From the NCBI RefSeq assembly GCF_000327385.1, contig NW_008707225.1:1690309-1754308 (forward strand): a stretch of 64,000 nucleotides of DNA, given 5' to 3'. The stretch is from Lottia gigantea. Taxonomy: Eukaryota > Mollusca > Gastropoda > Lottiidae. The notes under the pieces were generated by a model. The model made no database searches and was not told the origin of the DNA. It was given only the letters and a program-made list of their open reading frames with translations. Every line of letters begins with the position of its first letter. Position 1 is the first letter of the stretch. The position numbers were made by a program, and so were the translations under genes. Positions 51,971-64,000 of the stretch are shown piece by piece.

Positions 51971-54900
51971 ATGGCTGCAATATCAGAAGAAGAACTTTCT
52001 GAAGAATTTGATATGTTTGGCATCGATTTGGGTGAAGATGAGCTAGTTCTTAAATGTGAGTGTAAATCTCCTCAGCTCAGGCCAGGACAGAGTACCGCGT
52101 CCAGACTCAGTCTCAGCAGAACTTTAATTAAGAATGATATGCTGTGCCACATTCAGATACTAAATCATTGACAGTGGCATGGCTGACACTTTCTGATGTT
52201 AGATTAATTTCTGACCATTCTGAAAGTAACCGGCGAGTTGGAATCAAATAGGCGTCGGCCCTTAATTACACCCCTGTTAATCATTTAATTTGATTTAGCT
52301 TACTCCTGACAGGAGCCAAAAATGATTACAGTGGTGTAATCTATATTGGTGCATATGAGAATTCAACATTGAATTTCGTCAAGCTTAAAAAACTTCTTAG
52401 ATGTTTCCTCAGATACAGTCAAGTAACCTAATTTCGTGGAAACCTATTATTCGTGGATCTCCGGAAAGGATTAATAATTTACATGAGCGATCTTGCGTGA
52501 CCTCCGCATTAGTTTGTTTCGATAAAGTTGGGTCACCATTTTTTATTGGCCAAATTTCCTTATAATCCCAAGCGGTAATCGGAATTCCAAGTGTCGTCTG
52601 CTAGAATGTAGTCCAACGAATGAAGTCACGTGATCAACTAGCGGATTCCGTGTCAGCAGAAAATTTCTATGGAACACAAAGTGGACCATATTCTTATGTC
52701 GTTTCAGTGACTTTTAGCAATAAATCACGCTACGTATCTTATTTTGTCAGTCACTATTTTTTTTAAGATCGTGGTTATTTGAAGGAATTGTCACTAGTTA
52801 TAATGAATTGATATTAAAGATAAATACTAAGAGAAGTTAATTATACCACCTGGTATCCATACAACGTGTTTTTCTCGACTTATTTATAGATCAAACATTG
52901 TACACGAAAATAGGTGACGCATTCTGCCACTGTTGCCGAGTTGGTTGCTCATGAAATATGGGTCAAAGTGAAGGATTCATAAAGAAAATCGAAATAAACC
53001 AATTTTAATTATTTTGTATAATATCTGAGGAAACATCTAAGACATAAAATTTTGTTTTCTTTTACTTATCTTTGACGAAATTCGGTGTTTAATCCTTATA
53101 TCCACGAAAATAGGTTTTTTAAGTTATTACCAAACGAGATAACCCATGTTTATCAAAACAAGCAAATGTGGAGGTCACGCAAGGTCGCACATGTATCTTA
53201 TTATTCATTTCCCAAGATGCACGAAAAATAGCTTAGATCGAAATTAGGTTACTTGACTGTATATTTAATTAGCTTTTAAAAAGGCAACTTGTTAAGTCCA
53301 AGAAAGAACTAATGTTTACTCTTACTTATAATCTTTCCAAATAATTTTTTTTTAATGGTTAGCATTTTCATGAACCACAAAAATGTAAAATAATTAACAA
53401 AATTTGATTCTTACGGAGCCCCTAAGGCGCAATTGTAAACAAATAATTAATTATTGCGTTTAAACGAAATAACATTTCGTTTTAACGAAATAATTCATTC
53501 GTTTAAATGATGTTATTTCGTTTAAACGAATTAATAAATAAATATGTTTACAATTGCGCCTTAGGGGCTCCGTAGATTCTCTATTTAATGTTCCACTTTA
53601 TTATCCTAATAGTCTTTTTGATTTGTTTCCATTGTACTAACTACCCAAGTGGTTTAACCCATATATTACATGCTATAAAGAAAACAAAATATAGGCTTAC
53701 ACATTTATTTTTGTTTATCTATAGTTCTTCATATTGTTTTTCAGATTGTGTGCTTACATTGTTCTCAGAATTGCATTTTACCAGTTATCTTTTAATTCAA
53801 ATGACAACTTAGAATGAATTAGTTTGATGAATATTACTGATATTTATCAATTTGATTCCACTCTATATAAGCTCTCATTGGTTTGTTTGAAAAGTTATTA
53901 ATATCATCTTGTTTCAGTAAAGGAATTGTGTGCATTATATAGATTGTCAGCAACTGATATTGCAAATGAATGGATTGCTTTCTCCCAAACTAAGAAAGGA
54001 GTAGAATTAAATCAGGAGAGTTTGGACCAATTTGATAGAGAGGTAATGCTGGGTATTGTTGTAACTCATCTCACATGCTTTGATATGTTCTCATTTTACA
54101 ATATATCCAAATTTAAAGAGCTATGGTACTGAAAAGTATTCAAGCCCAGTGAACAGGAGTGAGACGTCAATATCATGTATATTCTACAGTTTCAGGATTA
54201 TAATTATATCAATCTGATGTGACAATATTTTGTTTAATGATTCAGACACATGTTCAAGTTGATAGTAGAGTTGACAAGTTAATGTCCAACAGATCAGTTG
54301 TTTAATTAGATTGAATCTAATGCTTAAAAACGATTTTGATTAATAACACCTAAATGTTCATCCTTTATAAAGATGTTTGAATGATTAAAGTAAAAAGATA
54401 TGACTTTAGAAAGTCTAACTTATTTTTCAGAAACTGTCCAAAAAACAGAATAAAACACCCAAAACACCATTGACAAAGAAATCTAAACCTGTTATTTATG
54501 ATATTAATACTATTCATAAAACGTAAGTAATGATTAGAAAAGTTATGCCAATTGGATTTCTGATGACTTAAACTATTGTTAAAAGATTTCTCTATAATCA
54601 GTAATATGATTATAGCTGATAATTAATTTATTAACTTGTCACTTATGCTGCTACATCTTCTTAATTATCTACTATATAGTATGTTATTCTTGTCTGACTC
54701 TTAGACAATTTATTTTATTTTGGCAGGCTTGACAATGTTAATGATGAAGATGAAGCACAGAAGTTATATAATTCTTATGGTACACCAACATCAAAGGTAA
54801 TTTGTTTATATATGAATCAAACTTTTTTCATGGAGTTCTTTACCAGGGGGATCAGGATATTCCTCTAGAGCAAGTTTGGATTTAATGAATGAATATCAAA

Positions 54901-57900
54901 TGAATAATTATTTGCATCCATTTTAAGCTATAATAAGGAAGAATTGGTACAAAATATATTGATGCTGTTGAATAATTTTTTTTCCAGGGATCAATGTCAA
55001 AGAAAAGACAACATACACCAGATTCTGGTCCAGTCAAGAGATTAACAGGAGTTGATCGAGTTTCTTCAGTTCCATTTTCACCTGCAAGTTTTTCTCCAGC
55101 CAGGTAACTAATTTGAAAGTATAATGAGCTCAACTTTTAAACTATGAAATAAACTTTAAATAAAGTTGTGTTCGATTAATTACTATACATCTATTGCATG
55201 GCGGTAAGATAGTGTTGTCTAGTGACATGTCTCTGCAACTGGACAAAGCCATATCAATTAGAAGACACAACCTCTCTCAATAGTCTTAAACCTGGATGGT
55301 TTTTATGTTATACTAACAGGGTGTGCTGGTGGATGTTGTTAATAACCACTACTGAGCTTATAGATGTTTGAATTTTTATTTGTATTATTTTCAAGAAATA
55401 CCTTCATTATGTATTATCCATTGTGTTATAGTGCAACACCATCAAGAAAGTATGCATCAAGAACTAATAGAGGAGATGTATTAATGAGCTATCCTAATGA
55501 TAATATTATATGGAAACCACATCAACAACATTGTAATATTAGCTATTATGATAATACTACGACTCTAACCTCTCAGTTTAAATATATGTTTCAAAAATTA
55601 ACAGATAAAGCTCATGGTAAGTAGTTTGTTATAGTCAGGTTTTTGAGAAGTCACAATTTAAAAGTATATTGATTTTTAGCTAATAGCTCCCAATTCCATG
55701 ATTCGTGTGATATGTGTTTTAACATCTAGTTTGTGTTTGTAAGGAAGCTAAAGCTTTTGTTTTGTGCTAATAGAAAATTGTATTCTAACAGCTGTTAAGA
55801 AATCTTGCCTTTTTAACGAAATCCAAATAGTGCTAATATGAAGTTTGTGTATCTATTTCCACTAAAGTGATTGACTTTTTATGTGTATCTGGGACAATGA
55901 TAGCATAGACTTTCAACATTCCAATTTTTCAGCCAGACTTTTCTGTTTCCTGCAGTTCCACTAAAACTATGTGTTTTATCATATACTTTGAAAAAGCCAT
56001 TAGATGTTTAAGAAAGTTTTGCATTAATCTTATATGTATTAGCATTATTAAAATTATAGGACATAGGCCCACATACATCTGATGGAAAATTGCAATGATG
56101 CAAATAAAAGCCATAAATGTCTCCAGCATTTCAATTTATAATTTTTGAAGCTCTGAATATTTTTGATGTAAAGGAAGTAAATTGACATAATTTATTATAA
56201 ATAATATACAATTATAACACAACTTGTATCAAGTATTTTTTTTCTGTGATGGAGGTCTGTTACTGGGTATATTATAATATTGACTAGACCGTCTGCTAAA
56301 TAATGGTGTATTGAAATTTAAAGAACGCATGACAGCTGGGCGGGATTTACGTGTTGGAGATCGAGATGTTTCTGATTTTATTGGCATTCCTCCATCTTTT
56401 TTAGGCTTCGATGGCAACAATTCACATATTTTCATATTTAATCGATTTATAGTCTCATCTTTTTCTTTATTTAATCTGTCTAAGTTTTTATTGTATTCCT
56501 GTACCCTAAACCTTTCATGACGTACATGTGACAAATCTTTATGCATTAAGTCTATTTGATAACGCATTTTGGCCCGTTCCGTTTCTAATTTGTGAATTTG
56601 TTCTGAATAGTCACTTAAATCATTAATAAGTTCAGTATTACGTTTTCCTTCTTTATCAAGTTCCTCACTTTGGTTATTGTATTTCAAATTCAAACTTTCC
56701 ACTAAAACTTTTATTCCATTGTCACGCACACATGAATCAAATTGATCAAGAGAACTATCTATTTCGTCTTGTAACTTAGTCAGAATTAAACACACCTGAT
56801 CTATCTCTTCACTTAATAACTGAAAACTCATATCATCTGGTAAATATGAACTGATATCATTGTTTTCTTTATTTTCATTGTCACTATGTGATATATATGG
56901 TTCTAATTTAAGATGTAATTTGAACAATTCTTCCTTCAATTTAGAATTGTTAAGATAGTCTGTCTGCTCTGTTTCACATGGAATAGATTCGCTAGTGGAT
57001 ACAGATTGTAGTCTCATTCTCTCATCTGTAATTTGGTTTGTCATCCAGTTGACAATTAATTTCTTGTCTTTCTCTGATAACTTTTTACTGTGTCCAAAAT
57101 ATTTATGTACAAATGTATGCACCTTTTTCTTCACATCTCCTCCATTGTTTTCTAAATCAGTTTTCTTCCCTGAAAAAATGGAATTTAATTTCTTGCCAGA
57201 TTCTTGCTACAAGTGTTTCATCTCACCCAATGTGCTTTTAAGATGAAGGCTACTTCAGTGGAATAATAATATCTACCAATGATGGATGAATGAATCTTAA
57301 ACTGTTTGATATTGAACTGTGGGACTTTGATATTGATTTGACTAAAATGAAGATTCATCAAGAAGAAATAACTGGGGCCTTTTCAACTTGCAACTGACAG
57401 AATTTGAAAGTATATGGATTTCAAACAACTGCTTACGATAGCCAGTAAATGGTCTATTACTAGAATTAGTTGATAGTTCATCAAGTGTAATATTTTTTTT
57501 AGTATGACCTGTTGTTCATGATGACTTTTATAGATCGGATAAGATGCTTTGTCCATCACTGGACATTTATCACCCTTAGAAAAAAAAATATTGTATTAAA
57601 GATTTTCCTACCATCTGTCTGATCACTGGGTACTTTTTTAGTAGGACTTGTAGATATATTATTTTCTGTTCTAGCTGTATGTCTGTCCATTGCTGATCTA
57701 CATCGTGATTGTAAAGATGTAGCTAACCAGGGATAATCTTGTTGTATGATCTCTATAAAGTTATCAAAAGCTTCTGGTCCTCGTTTTGGAAGTAATTCTA
57801 ACATTTTATATGCTTGTTCTGTTTTGGTTTTCTCTGCCTGTAAAGATAAAAAAAATATCAAATAGAATAAATGATAATATTTGACCAATAAAAGTAGGCT

Positions 57901-60900
57901 TTGAATTAGAAAGCCTTTTTATGAAGTGGAGTGTTTTTATTTTTTGTGTGCAAATAAACAGGGTTTGGTTAAAGAATATTCAAAATAGTAATAAATAATA
58001 TTCATATTGTTTGAATTATTATCTTGTAGAAGTTATATTGTTCTACCTCTTTTAGATCACATTTATTTTTCATCTACAGATTTTGAATCTATCTAAACTA
58101 TTTCTCAAAGGCTGTTTTTGTCTCTGCCTATGATTTCAATAGTTCAATCTTATTTTGGCAATATTTTAATGGCTAATCCTCCCTTTAATTTTGTTCAAAA
58201 CTTCTTACCCTTATGTGCTCAATCATGTGAGGTTCAAAAATCTTTTTTTCATATAGAGCTGATAAAATTTCTTCACTCATAATGATATCCTTTGCAATAT
58301 TCCTCATTTGAGTTTGTAACACTGATCTCTGAGGTTCATTCATTTTGTAGTATTTGATATGAACTCCCTCAGATATATTGCATATGTAACAGGTCTTGAA
58401 GTTGTCCACAAGTCATATTATTAATATACTATAAAACACTAGCAATAAACTTGACATGCAGTATGATCCTCATAAACATGCAACAATACAAAGACATAAA
58501 ATGAAATTAACATGGTCCCCAAGATAATGTCCACACATTTTGAAGTCATTTTCTAATAATAAAAATGTTTAGTCCTAAAATCTATGGAGATTAACCTAAT
58601 CTAACAGATAATCTCATAACAAAAGCTATTGTGTCAAATTGGTTTTCATAGGACTAAACCTGTAACCCTATCAAGTATCCAATTGCAATGATTTGAAATA
58701 CCTTGAATGTTTAAATAGCTAGTGGTAGTGCATTTACTGATTTGTTTTTGGGTACTTGGGCCCACAAAACACATAATGTTCTAAATTTGAAAAGCGTTCT
58801 ATGAAATTTCTAAATGATAAGACTATTGCTTGGCGAAAAAACATTTAATTTGGTCAGAATTAATTTTCTCCCGTATGTTGATTTATTTAATTCAAATTCA
58901 GATTTTGTTTTAGGTTACAGTAGTTTAATCAATTGGCTAAGTGGCCAAGAGGAATTTGATATTATTTTGTAACATGATCTGTTATAGTTGAGTAGTTTAT
59001 ACACCCCTCTTGATATTGATTTATCTGATTATACAGGATTAGTCAACTGGAAACAGTCTTGTGGGGGTGTTTATATGATGCAAGTTTTCTTATGGGACAT
59101 CAAACATGTTTTGACATGTTCGACATTTCTACAAAATAAAACTAATGTTATTACATGTACCTTGAATTCCAAAATCTGCTACATCATTACATATATTTGG
59201 CAGGAAATGGTATTTCCTTCACCCAAATTTTTTTCCATCACATTTCTTCAAGGTGCTTTGTCAAAACAGATAATTTATATAATATCATACTGTTTCAAGT
59301 TTCGCATGTAAAGTTAGAATTTCTGTCCTAAGATGCTTTGCTTTGTCATTTCCATCACATTGCTTTAAGATTTTTTGTCAGAACTTAACAGTTACATCTG
59401 ATTGTGCATACTATATTTATTGTTAATGTGTTCATCACATAGTCCAATTTCATGAAATAACTTCCAAAGGCAAATTGAGATTTTGTATTTCAGTTTTAAA
59501 TGATATAATAGAAGATATGGCAAGTCAGATACAACAACATAATAATATAGAAGAACTATCTCATGTAGCTTTACCAACTCAGGTATTATTACTTATTTAA
59601 TAGAAGTTCATCTTAATGTACCAGATACATCATCAGCATCAAGGCTGCTGGTTGATTAGCACAGGGTTTGTTTTATCCAGAATATTTTATCAGTATATTA
59701 ATAAGGGGTGATATGAATACGTGTGCTTGAATTCAGTGATATGAGTTTTTGATAAGAATGTTTTATTTTGATCTAGGAAGCAGTAACTATTTGCGGAAGA
59801 GTATGTTGTGATAGTATTGGTAAATTAAATAAGAAATCAGTTGTATTAGAAGGATCAAGAGATACGTCTGCTGGTAGAGTTATTCCCCTTGAATTAAATT
59901 TTTTATCAGAGTACTCATTATTTCCTGGACAGGTATTACAATTTTTCTGATTAAACTTTTTTGAGTATTCTAGTGTTCTTCTTAAAATTAGATAAGATTT
60001 GAAAGTAAAATGTTGATCTCTTGGCAGTGCCTTAGGATACCTGAACCAAATGAAATATTTTCTGATTTATCAAGGACGTGCTCCTCAATTAGTAGATTTC
60101 AACTTCTGATATCTAAGCTTAAATATAAGTAGGTTGAGATAGCTTGATATACTGTTCATTCAGTGTCAGAACTGGACTAATATATACAGAAGGAAGCATC
60201 TAATCTATTAGTTGTTTTAGCCTTTAATACTCATGACAAATATGTATATGTAAATGATAATGAACTATTTTTGTACAATTTAGATTGTAGCAGTTGATGG
60301 TTTGAATAGTTCAGGACAAAAGTTTATCGCTCAAAATCTACATCAAGTAAGTTCAACATGTTGATCTTCTTTACTTCTTATGAACACTCAAAATTTCTTT
60401 CCAATGAAAATATGAAGGCCAAATTTGATGACTTATTTTAAGCTGTTTTTATAGGCCGTTGTATATTGCCCCTGTCTATGATTGGCTTGTGAACACAATA
60501 GAGACTACGGTTTTTAATGAAATTTGGCGTAATTGTTGACAAGTTTGAATTTGAAGATCTTTTGATGAACAGTTTTTCATTATTTGTTTTCAGTTTTCAT
60601 TATAACAACAATCATACACAGGATAAATTTGTATTATTTCTTATTTCAGAATGTGTCATTACCGTTTCCTGTTTCTAAAATAGAAGGTGGTAAGTATATT
60701 TAATGTGTTTAGTTTGTTTTTAATTCTTAAAGACTGTAAATATATAACACAGTGAAACGAAATGATGATTAGATTGATCTGTCCAATGAAAGATAACTGA
60801 AAGACAGGATACTTGTAAAGGGTTGTATCAAGTATATGGTGTTTGAATATTGCACCTCTATGACTTTATAATGTTAATATTAATTTCAGATATGAATATC

Positions 60901-63394
60901 AACATAATGCTGGCTGCTGGTCCCTTTACAACATCAGATACACTAACATATGAACCATTAGCTGATTTCTTACAGTTACTACAAAAAGATAAACCTAATG
61001 TATTAGTCTTGGTAAGGTGGAGTTCTTATATTAATTTTCACATTTCATCTTGGTGATGTAGGGTTGCTGGACTGTCATTGAAAGGGCTTCTTGTTTTTCT
61101 GAAACAGGATGAATACTTTATCAAAAAAAATTAAAGACTATCATATTTGAAAATGACAATGCAAAAGGATGTTGTTGAGAGGTTGTAATATATTAACATC
61201 TGGTTTAGTATAGCCTTCCATGTTTGAATGTATGATTTGTTGTTGTAGATGGGACCTTTGGTTGATAGTAAAAATACTGAAATAGAGGTTAGTTAAATTT
61301 CATTTTACTTGTCATTTACTTTATAGTTTTATAAGATTGTGTACATTTCGAATGGTTATAAAAACAGTTTAAACCTGATACTTTTTGTAAGCTGTTGCAT
61401 TCTCTTGGCCTGTATCACTTTCAAAATAGTACTAATTTTGTCTCTAAGTATTGTACACATTGGTAAAGTATGTATTACAGTAAGTCTTTAAATTGATATA
61501 TTACAGAAAGGAAATACTGATTTTTCATTTAAAGATATATTCAGGAAACAGATGGATGATATTGTTAATGTAACAGAAAAGTAAGTATATTTTCTTAGGA
61601 AAGGTATATCAAAAAATAAATTAACTGATATCATTATTGCATGACTTATATTGTATATTATATTTGTAGGTTAAGCTGTGAATTAATTATATTACCATCA
61701 TATAGAGATGTGCATCATGATTATGTTTATCCTCAACCACCCTATATTTATAACACATCTAAATCAGTAAGTTATAATTATATTCATCAGTTGTTTATTT
61801 TCAAGATACGTAGACTACAAGATAGATTTCAGATGCTGATAAGAGTTATTAAGGAGATGAATTGAAAACATTTTGAGAATTAGTTATGTTAAATATAAAC
61901 TGTATAATACAACTTATAATTTCAGCATGTCCATCTAATGAGTGATCCATGTACTATTAATATTAATAATATGATAATTGGTATGACATCAACAGATATA
62001 TTATTTCATCTTGGACAGGAAGAAATTTCACAAAGGTAAATAATTCTTATGAAACCACACTTTGTTCCCTTTGCATGCATCTAAATAAGCAAGCCTTTTG
62101 AAGAATTCTACTTTGAGAGACTATGTAATTCATAGTTGTGAATAAAACATATGACACCTTTTCATTTGATTCTTGATAAAAATCTAATACCTTCACATGT
62201 GAAAATATATAAAACTATGTTTAAATGTGTATTATAGTGTAGCTGGATCTAAAGATAGATTAGGCAGATTAGCTCAACACCTATTATTACAACAAAGGTA
62301 AGACCTACACCACCCTAAAACTACCAAGCACTTAAATAAAGGTGCATTGAATATGAGGAAAATAACTTAAAAAAGAGCAAATTAATGCAAGTCAGCCTTC
62401 TGGATTGATATCAGATGTTCTGATAAGAATATTCACATGTGCTTTGAAGACTATGGATAAGCAGACAGACTGAAAAAATATGAGTGACAAAATAAATTGC
62501 TATGGACAATAATACTGAGTGAACATTTGATATGTATTTTGTAGTTATTATCCGTTATATCCACCTAATGAAGATATTAATATAGATTATGATCATTATG
62601 AAGATTATGGTAGAATGCCTGTTACACCTCATATTTTATTATTACCCTCAGATCTAAGATATTTTATCAAGGTAATATTCTTTTAGTGGAATTTATATAA
62701 GTCTCATGTTAATTGTAATACCATGTTGATTTATTGTGGTCCTAAGATATAAGGTCTGTATTAATAGTTATCTCCCTTCAGGAGATGGATGCTTAGCCTT
62801 AAAAAGATTGAGGTCATAATCCAACCCATTTTTGAGGAAGTTGCGGTGGACGCTGTGTTTAATCCCTAGTTCTAGATGCACTTTCGGATTTTTCAACTCT
62901 GTCTTTCCTTGTCAGAGGGACTGACATGGTAAAAGCGTCTTGTTAGGATGGGGAAAAACGAAGACCCTATATGCTTACAGACTGTGACGTTAAAGACTTT
63001 GTTAGTAACAAAAAAGAGGCTAATACTGCTGTGTTAGCAAAACTTTTTTTCATATTGTTGCCTGTCTTTGTTAGATAAATTAGGTGTAGAAGAGAAGTTC
63101 ATGAAACTCTTATTTATTTCATTTTCAACCGATCCTGGATAACTCAGCCACCTACAGAACACTTTGTTTTAAAGATAAGTTGAATAAAGAGTCATTTGGT
63201 GAGCAAAATTCTTTAATGCGATACATCTTACTTATATATTATAGGATATCAATGGATGCTGTGTTGTAAACCCTGGTAGATTGGCAAAAGGACAAGTTGG
63301 TGGAACGTTTAGTAAATTGATGGTAAAAACAACAGAAGTGCACACTAGTGGTTCCCTATTACCATCAATATCAGCTCAAATACTTAAAATATAG
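51971..63394 (+). CDS. POLA2: DNA polymerase alpha subunit B, complete, 18 exons
   Basis: Regulatory B subunit of the DNA polymerase alpha-primase complex, which starts every Okazaki fragment. Exons: 51971-52055, 53918-54042, 54431-54522, 54727-54796, 54988-55103, 55432-55616, 59494-59582, 59777-59932, 60284-60346, 60650-60689, 60890-61011, 61249-61287, 61507-61580, 61670-61766, 61926-62035, 62238-62297, 62545-62671, 63245-63394. They join in phase to 599 residues (human 598). Seen: an acidic N-terminal helical domain, an S/T/P-rich linker (about 110-190), the OB-fold part GRVCCDSIGKLNKKSVVLEG (about 260-280), and the inactive calcineurin-like phosphoesterase domain with AAGPFTTSD, PSYRDVHHDYVYPQPPY and NPGRLAKGQVGGTF. 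Intron 6 (55,617-59,493) holds a complete antisense gene. Confidence 0.97.
52329..52415. mobile_element. Relic end of an older Tc1/mariner-type element
   Basis: Starts TA-CAGTGGTGTAATCTAT and follows the left end of copy 1 (gaattcaacattgaatttcg, agatgtttcctcagata) until it is interrupted at a TA by the younger element. Confidence 0.55.
52416..53259. mobile_element. Tc1/mariner-type non-autonomous transposon, copy 2
   Basis: 844 bp between TA dinucleotides with ends CAGTCAAGTAACCTAATTTC and its exact 20-bp inverse. Inverted similarity extends over about 125 bp (ttacatgagcgatcttgcgt against its inverted relative). The interior is homologous to copy 1 at 0.1-0.9 kb in opposite orientation. No transposase. 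Inserted in POLA2 intron 1. Confidence 0.75.
53412..53574. mobile_element. 163-bp palindromic MITE with perfect 30-bp inverted ends
   Basis: Ends TACGGAGCCCCTAAGGCGCA... and its perfect inverse over 30 bp, flanked by a gattct direct repeat (53,406-53,411 and 53,575-53,580) that looks like a 6-bp target duplication. The core is built of gtttaaacgaaata modules in both orientations, so the whole element folds into one hairpin. Confidence 0.85.
55860..55990. mobile_element. Family A MITE fragment in POLA2 intron 6
   Basis: Phrases atctgggacaatgatagca, ccaatttttcagccaga and gcagttccactaaaac match the interior of the family A elements. The ends are decayed. Confidence 0.4.
56191..56196 (-). promoter_or_regulatory. 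Poly(A) signal of the nested CARD gene
   Basis: AATAAA on the minus strand, 33 nt beyond the TGA of the CARD-coiled-coil gene. It implies a very short 3'UTR and shows that the nested gene has its own 3' end inside the POLA2 intron. Confidence 0.6.
56229..58343 (-). CDS. CARD plus coiled-coil protein nested in POLA2 intron 6
   Basis: Three exons, 58209-58343, 57612-57837 and 56229-57169, join in phase to 433 residues. Residues 1-90 form a death-fold CARD: MNEPQRSVLQTQMRNIAKDI, then helix pairs, then ELLPKRGPEAFDNF, which closely resembles the NLLPKRGPQAFDAF core of caspase-2 CARD. A charged helical stretch (about 133-200) and a long coiled coil (about 235-374, with KLETERAKMRYQIDLMHKDL) follow. 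The tail (375-433) is basic and S/P/R-rich. No protease, kinase, MAGUK or death domain is visible. The ATG at 58,343 is the first in-frame ATG; the frame stays open upstream to about 58,409. AATAAA lies 33 nt after the stop. Known of the fold: CARDs assemble by homotypic contacts, as in apoptosome or PIDDosome-like complexes. Adaptor function is inferred. It is not CARD9/11-like by CARD sequence, and I cannot assign an orthologue. Confidence 0.85.
60445..60590 (-). repeat. Inverted single copy of the 168-bp repeat family
   Basis: Read on the minus strand it gives gaacagtttttcat's complement phrase, gatcttcaaattcaaact, aaaaccgtagtctctat and gacaggggcaatatacaa. These are the phrases of the array at 26.2-26.9 kb, here as a lone diverged copy in POLA2 intron 9. 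Confidence 0.55.
62672..63244 (+). other. POLA2 intron 17
   Basis: 573 bp. The middle (about 62,760-63,060) is richer in G+C than neighbouring introns (for example ttgcggtggacgctgtg, ggatggggaaaaacgaag), which suggests an old insertion, but no element ends or coding frame were recognised. Confidence 0.4.
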
Positions 63395-63761
63395 TTAAAC
63401 ACACTTAGTGCTATTTATTATAATATAATGTACATAGTATAATCATTATCAATATTTTAGTATTGTGTACAGTAAAATCTGACAGCTCAATACATGTAAA
63501 TTGTTTTGTGACATTTAAGATAAATATATGAAGAAATAATGAATTTCAGTGTGTAAAGTCAATGTTATATTTTTCTTTCATTGAAACTTATCCAAGAGTC
63601 AATAATTTTGCATCTGTTTTGAAAAATATTTCTACAAACTGAATAGTATAAACTTTATACCAAATTCTTATTATAGACAAATTCTAATTCCAATATTTCT
63701 GGAACAATGTATCATACACTAAACTATCACAGTATATCAGAGAACTTCTCTGTTCAAATCC
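63395..63761. other. POLA2/RAD51 convergent 3' intergenic stretch
   Basis: A/T-rich 3'UTR space shared by two converging genes. A minus-strand AATAAA at 63,414-63,419 is a candidate RAD51 poly(A) signal only about 20 bp from the POLA2 stop, so the two transcripts may overlap. No clear plus-strand AATAAA was seen here for POLA2. Confidence 0.4.

Positions 63762-64000
<239 letters not shown>

Larger units (their letters stand above)
52056..53917 (+). other. POLA2 intron 1, a transposon landing zone
   Basis: The 1.9-kb intron is mostly mobile DNA: a relic transposon end (52,329-52,415), an 844-bp Tc1/mariner-type element (52,416-53,259) and a 163-bp palindromic MITE (53,412-53,574). Confidence 0.75.
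55617..59493 (+). other. POLA2 intron 6, host of the nested gene
   Basis: 3.9-kb intron whose middle holds the antisense CARD-coiled-coil gene. The flanks contain a family A MITE fragment (55.9 kb) and otherwise featureless A/T-rich DNA. The promoter of the nested gene should lie just right of 58,343. Confidence 0.7.

Noticed and set aside
58344-58409. Upstream extension of the CARD protein
   Set aside because: Open but lacking an in-frame ATG; the CARD starts naturally at the ATG at 58,343.
58988-59311. 107-codon plus-strand open frame in POLA2 intron 6
   Set aside because: No homology, and exons 6 and 7 of POLA2 join in phase without it.

Overview
The window is eukaryotic nuclear DNA, about 70% A+T, with short intron-split exons, GT-AG introns and many non-coding repeats. 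The four well-known proteins are animal orthologues. The dispersed/tandem repeat ending in a 'gacggacggaccgacggac' tract (26.2-26.9 kb) resembles repeats familiar from bivalve molluscs, so I infer a mollusc, probably a bivalve; the genes themselves only show an animal.

Layout. About 0.1-0.9 kb holds a TA-flanked, CAGT-ended (Tc1/mariner-type) non-autonomous transposon. From 5.2 to 33.6 kb on the minus strand lies a complete short-tailed class-I myosin of the Myo1a/b type. I resolved 30 coding exons that join without phase conflict into 1,110 residues (motor, five IQ motifs, TH1 tail). Its introns carry minisatellites, and its leader intron and probable promoter reach to about 45.3 kb. From 47.8 to 51.6 kb on the minus strand is RCE1, the CAAX-prenyl endoprotease, in 9 exons (292 residues). 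RCE1 diverges from POLA2 (DNA polymerase alpha-primase subunit B; plus strand, 51,971-63,394; 18 exons, 599 residues) across a 355-bp shared promoter with an E2F-type site. Intron 6 of POLA2 contains, on the opposite strand, a small three-exon gene for a CARD plus coiled-coil protein (433 residues) that I cannot match to a named family. The last exon of RAD51 (minus strand, 63,762-63,885) converges on POLA2; the rest of RAD51 lies beyond the window.

Functional reading. POLA2 (replication priming) and RAD51 (recombination) are S-phase genes and sit tail to tail. RCE1 matures prenylated CAAX proteins such as Ras and shares the POLA2 promoter. MYO1B is a membrane-actin motor. The nested CARD-coiled-coil gene is the most likely undescribed component: its CARD resembles the caspase-2/RAIDD type and it has no recognisable effector domain, which suggests an assembly or adaptor role in death or immune signalling.

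The rest is introns and intergenic DNA rich in small TIR/foldback elements, minisatellites and one possible tRNA-derived SINE relic. I recognised no retrovirus-like or capsid-bearing element, no functional tRNA or rRNA, and no CRISPR array.
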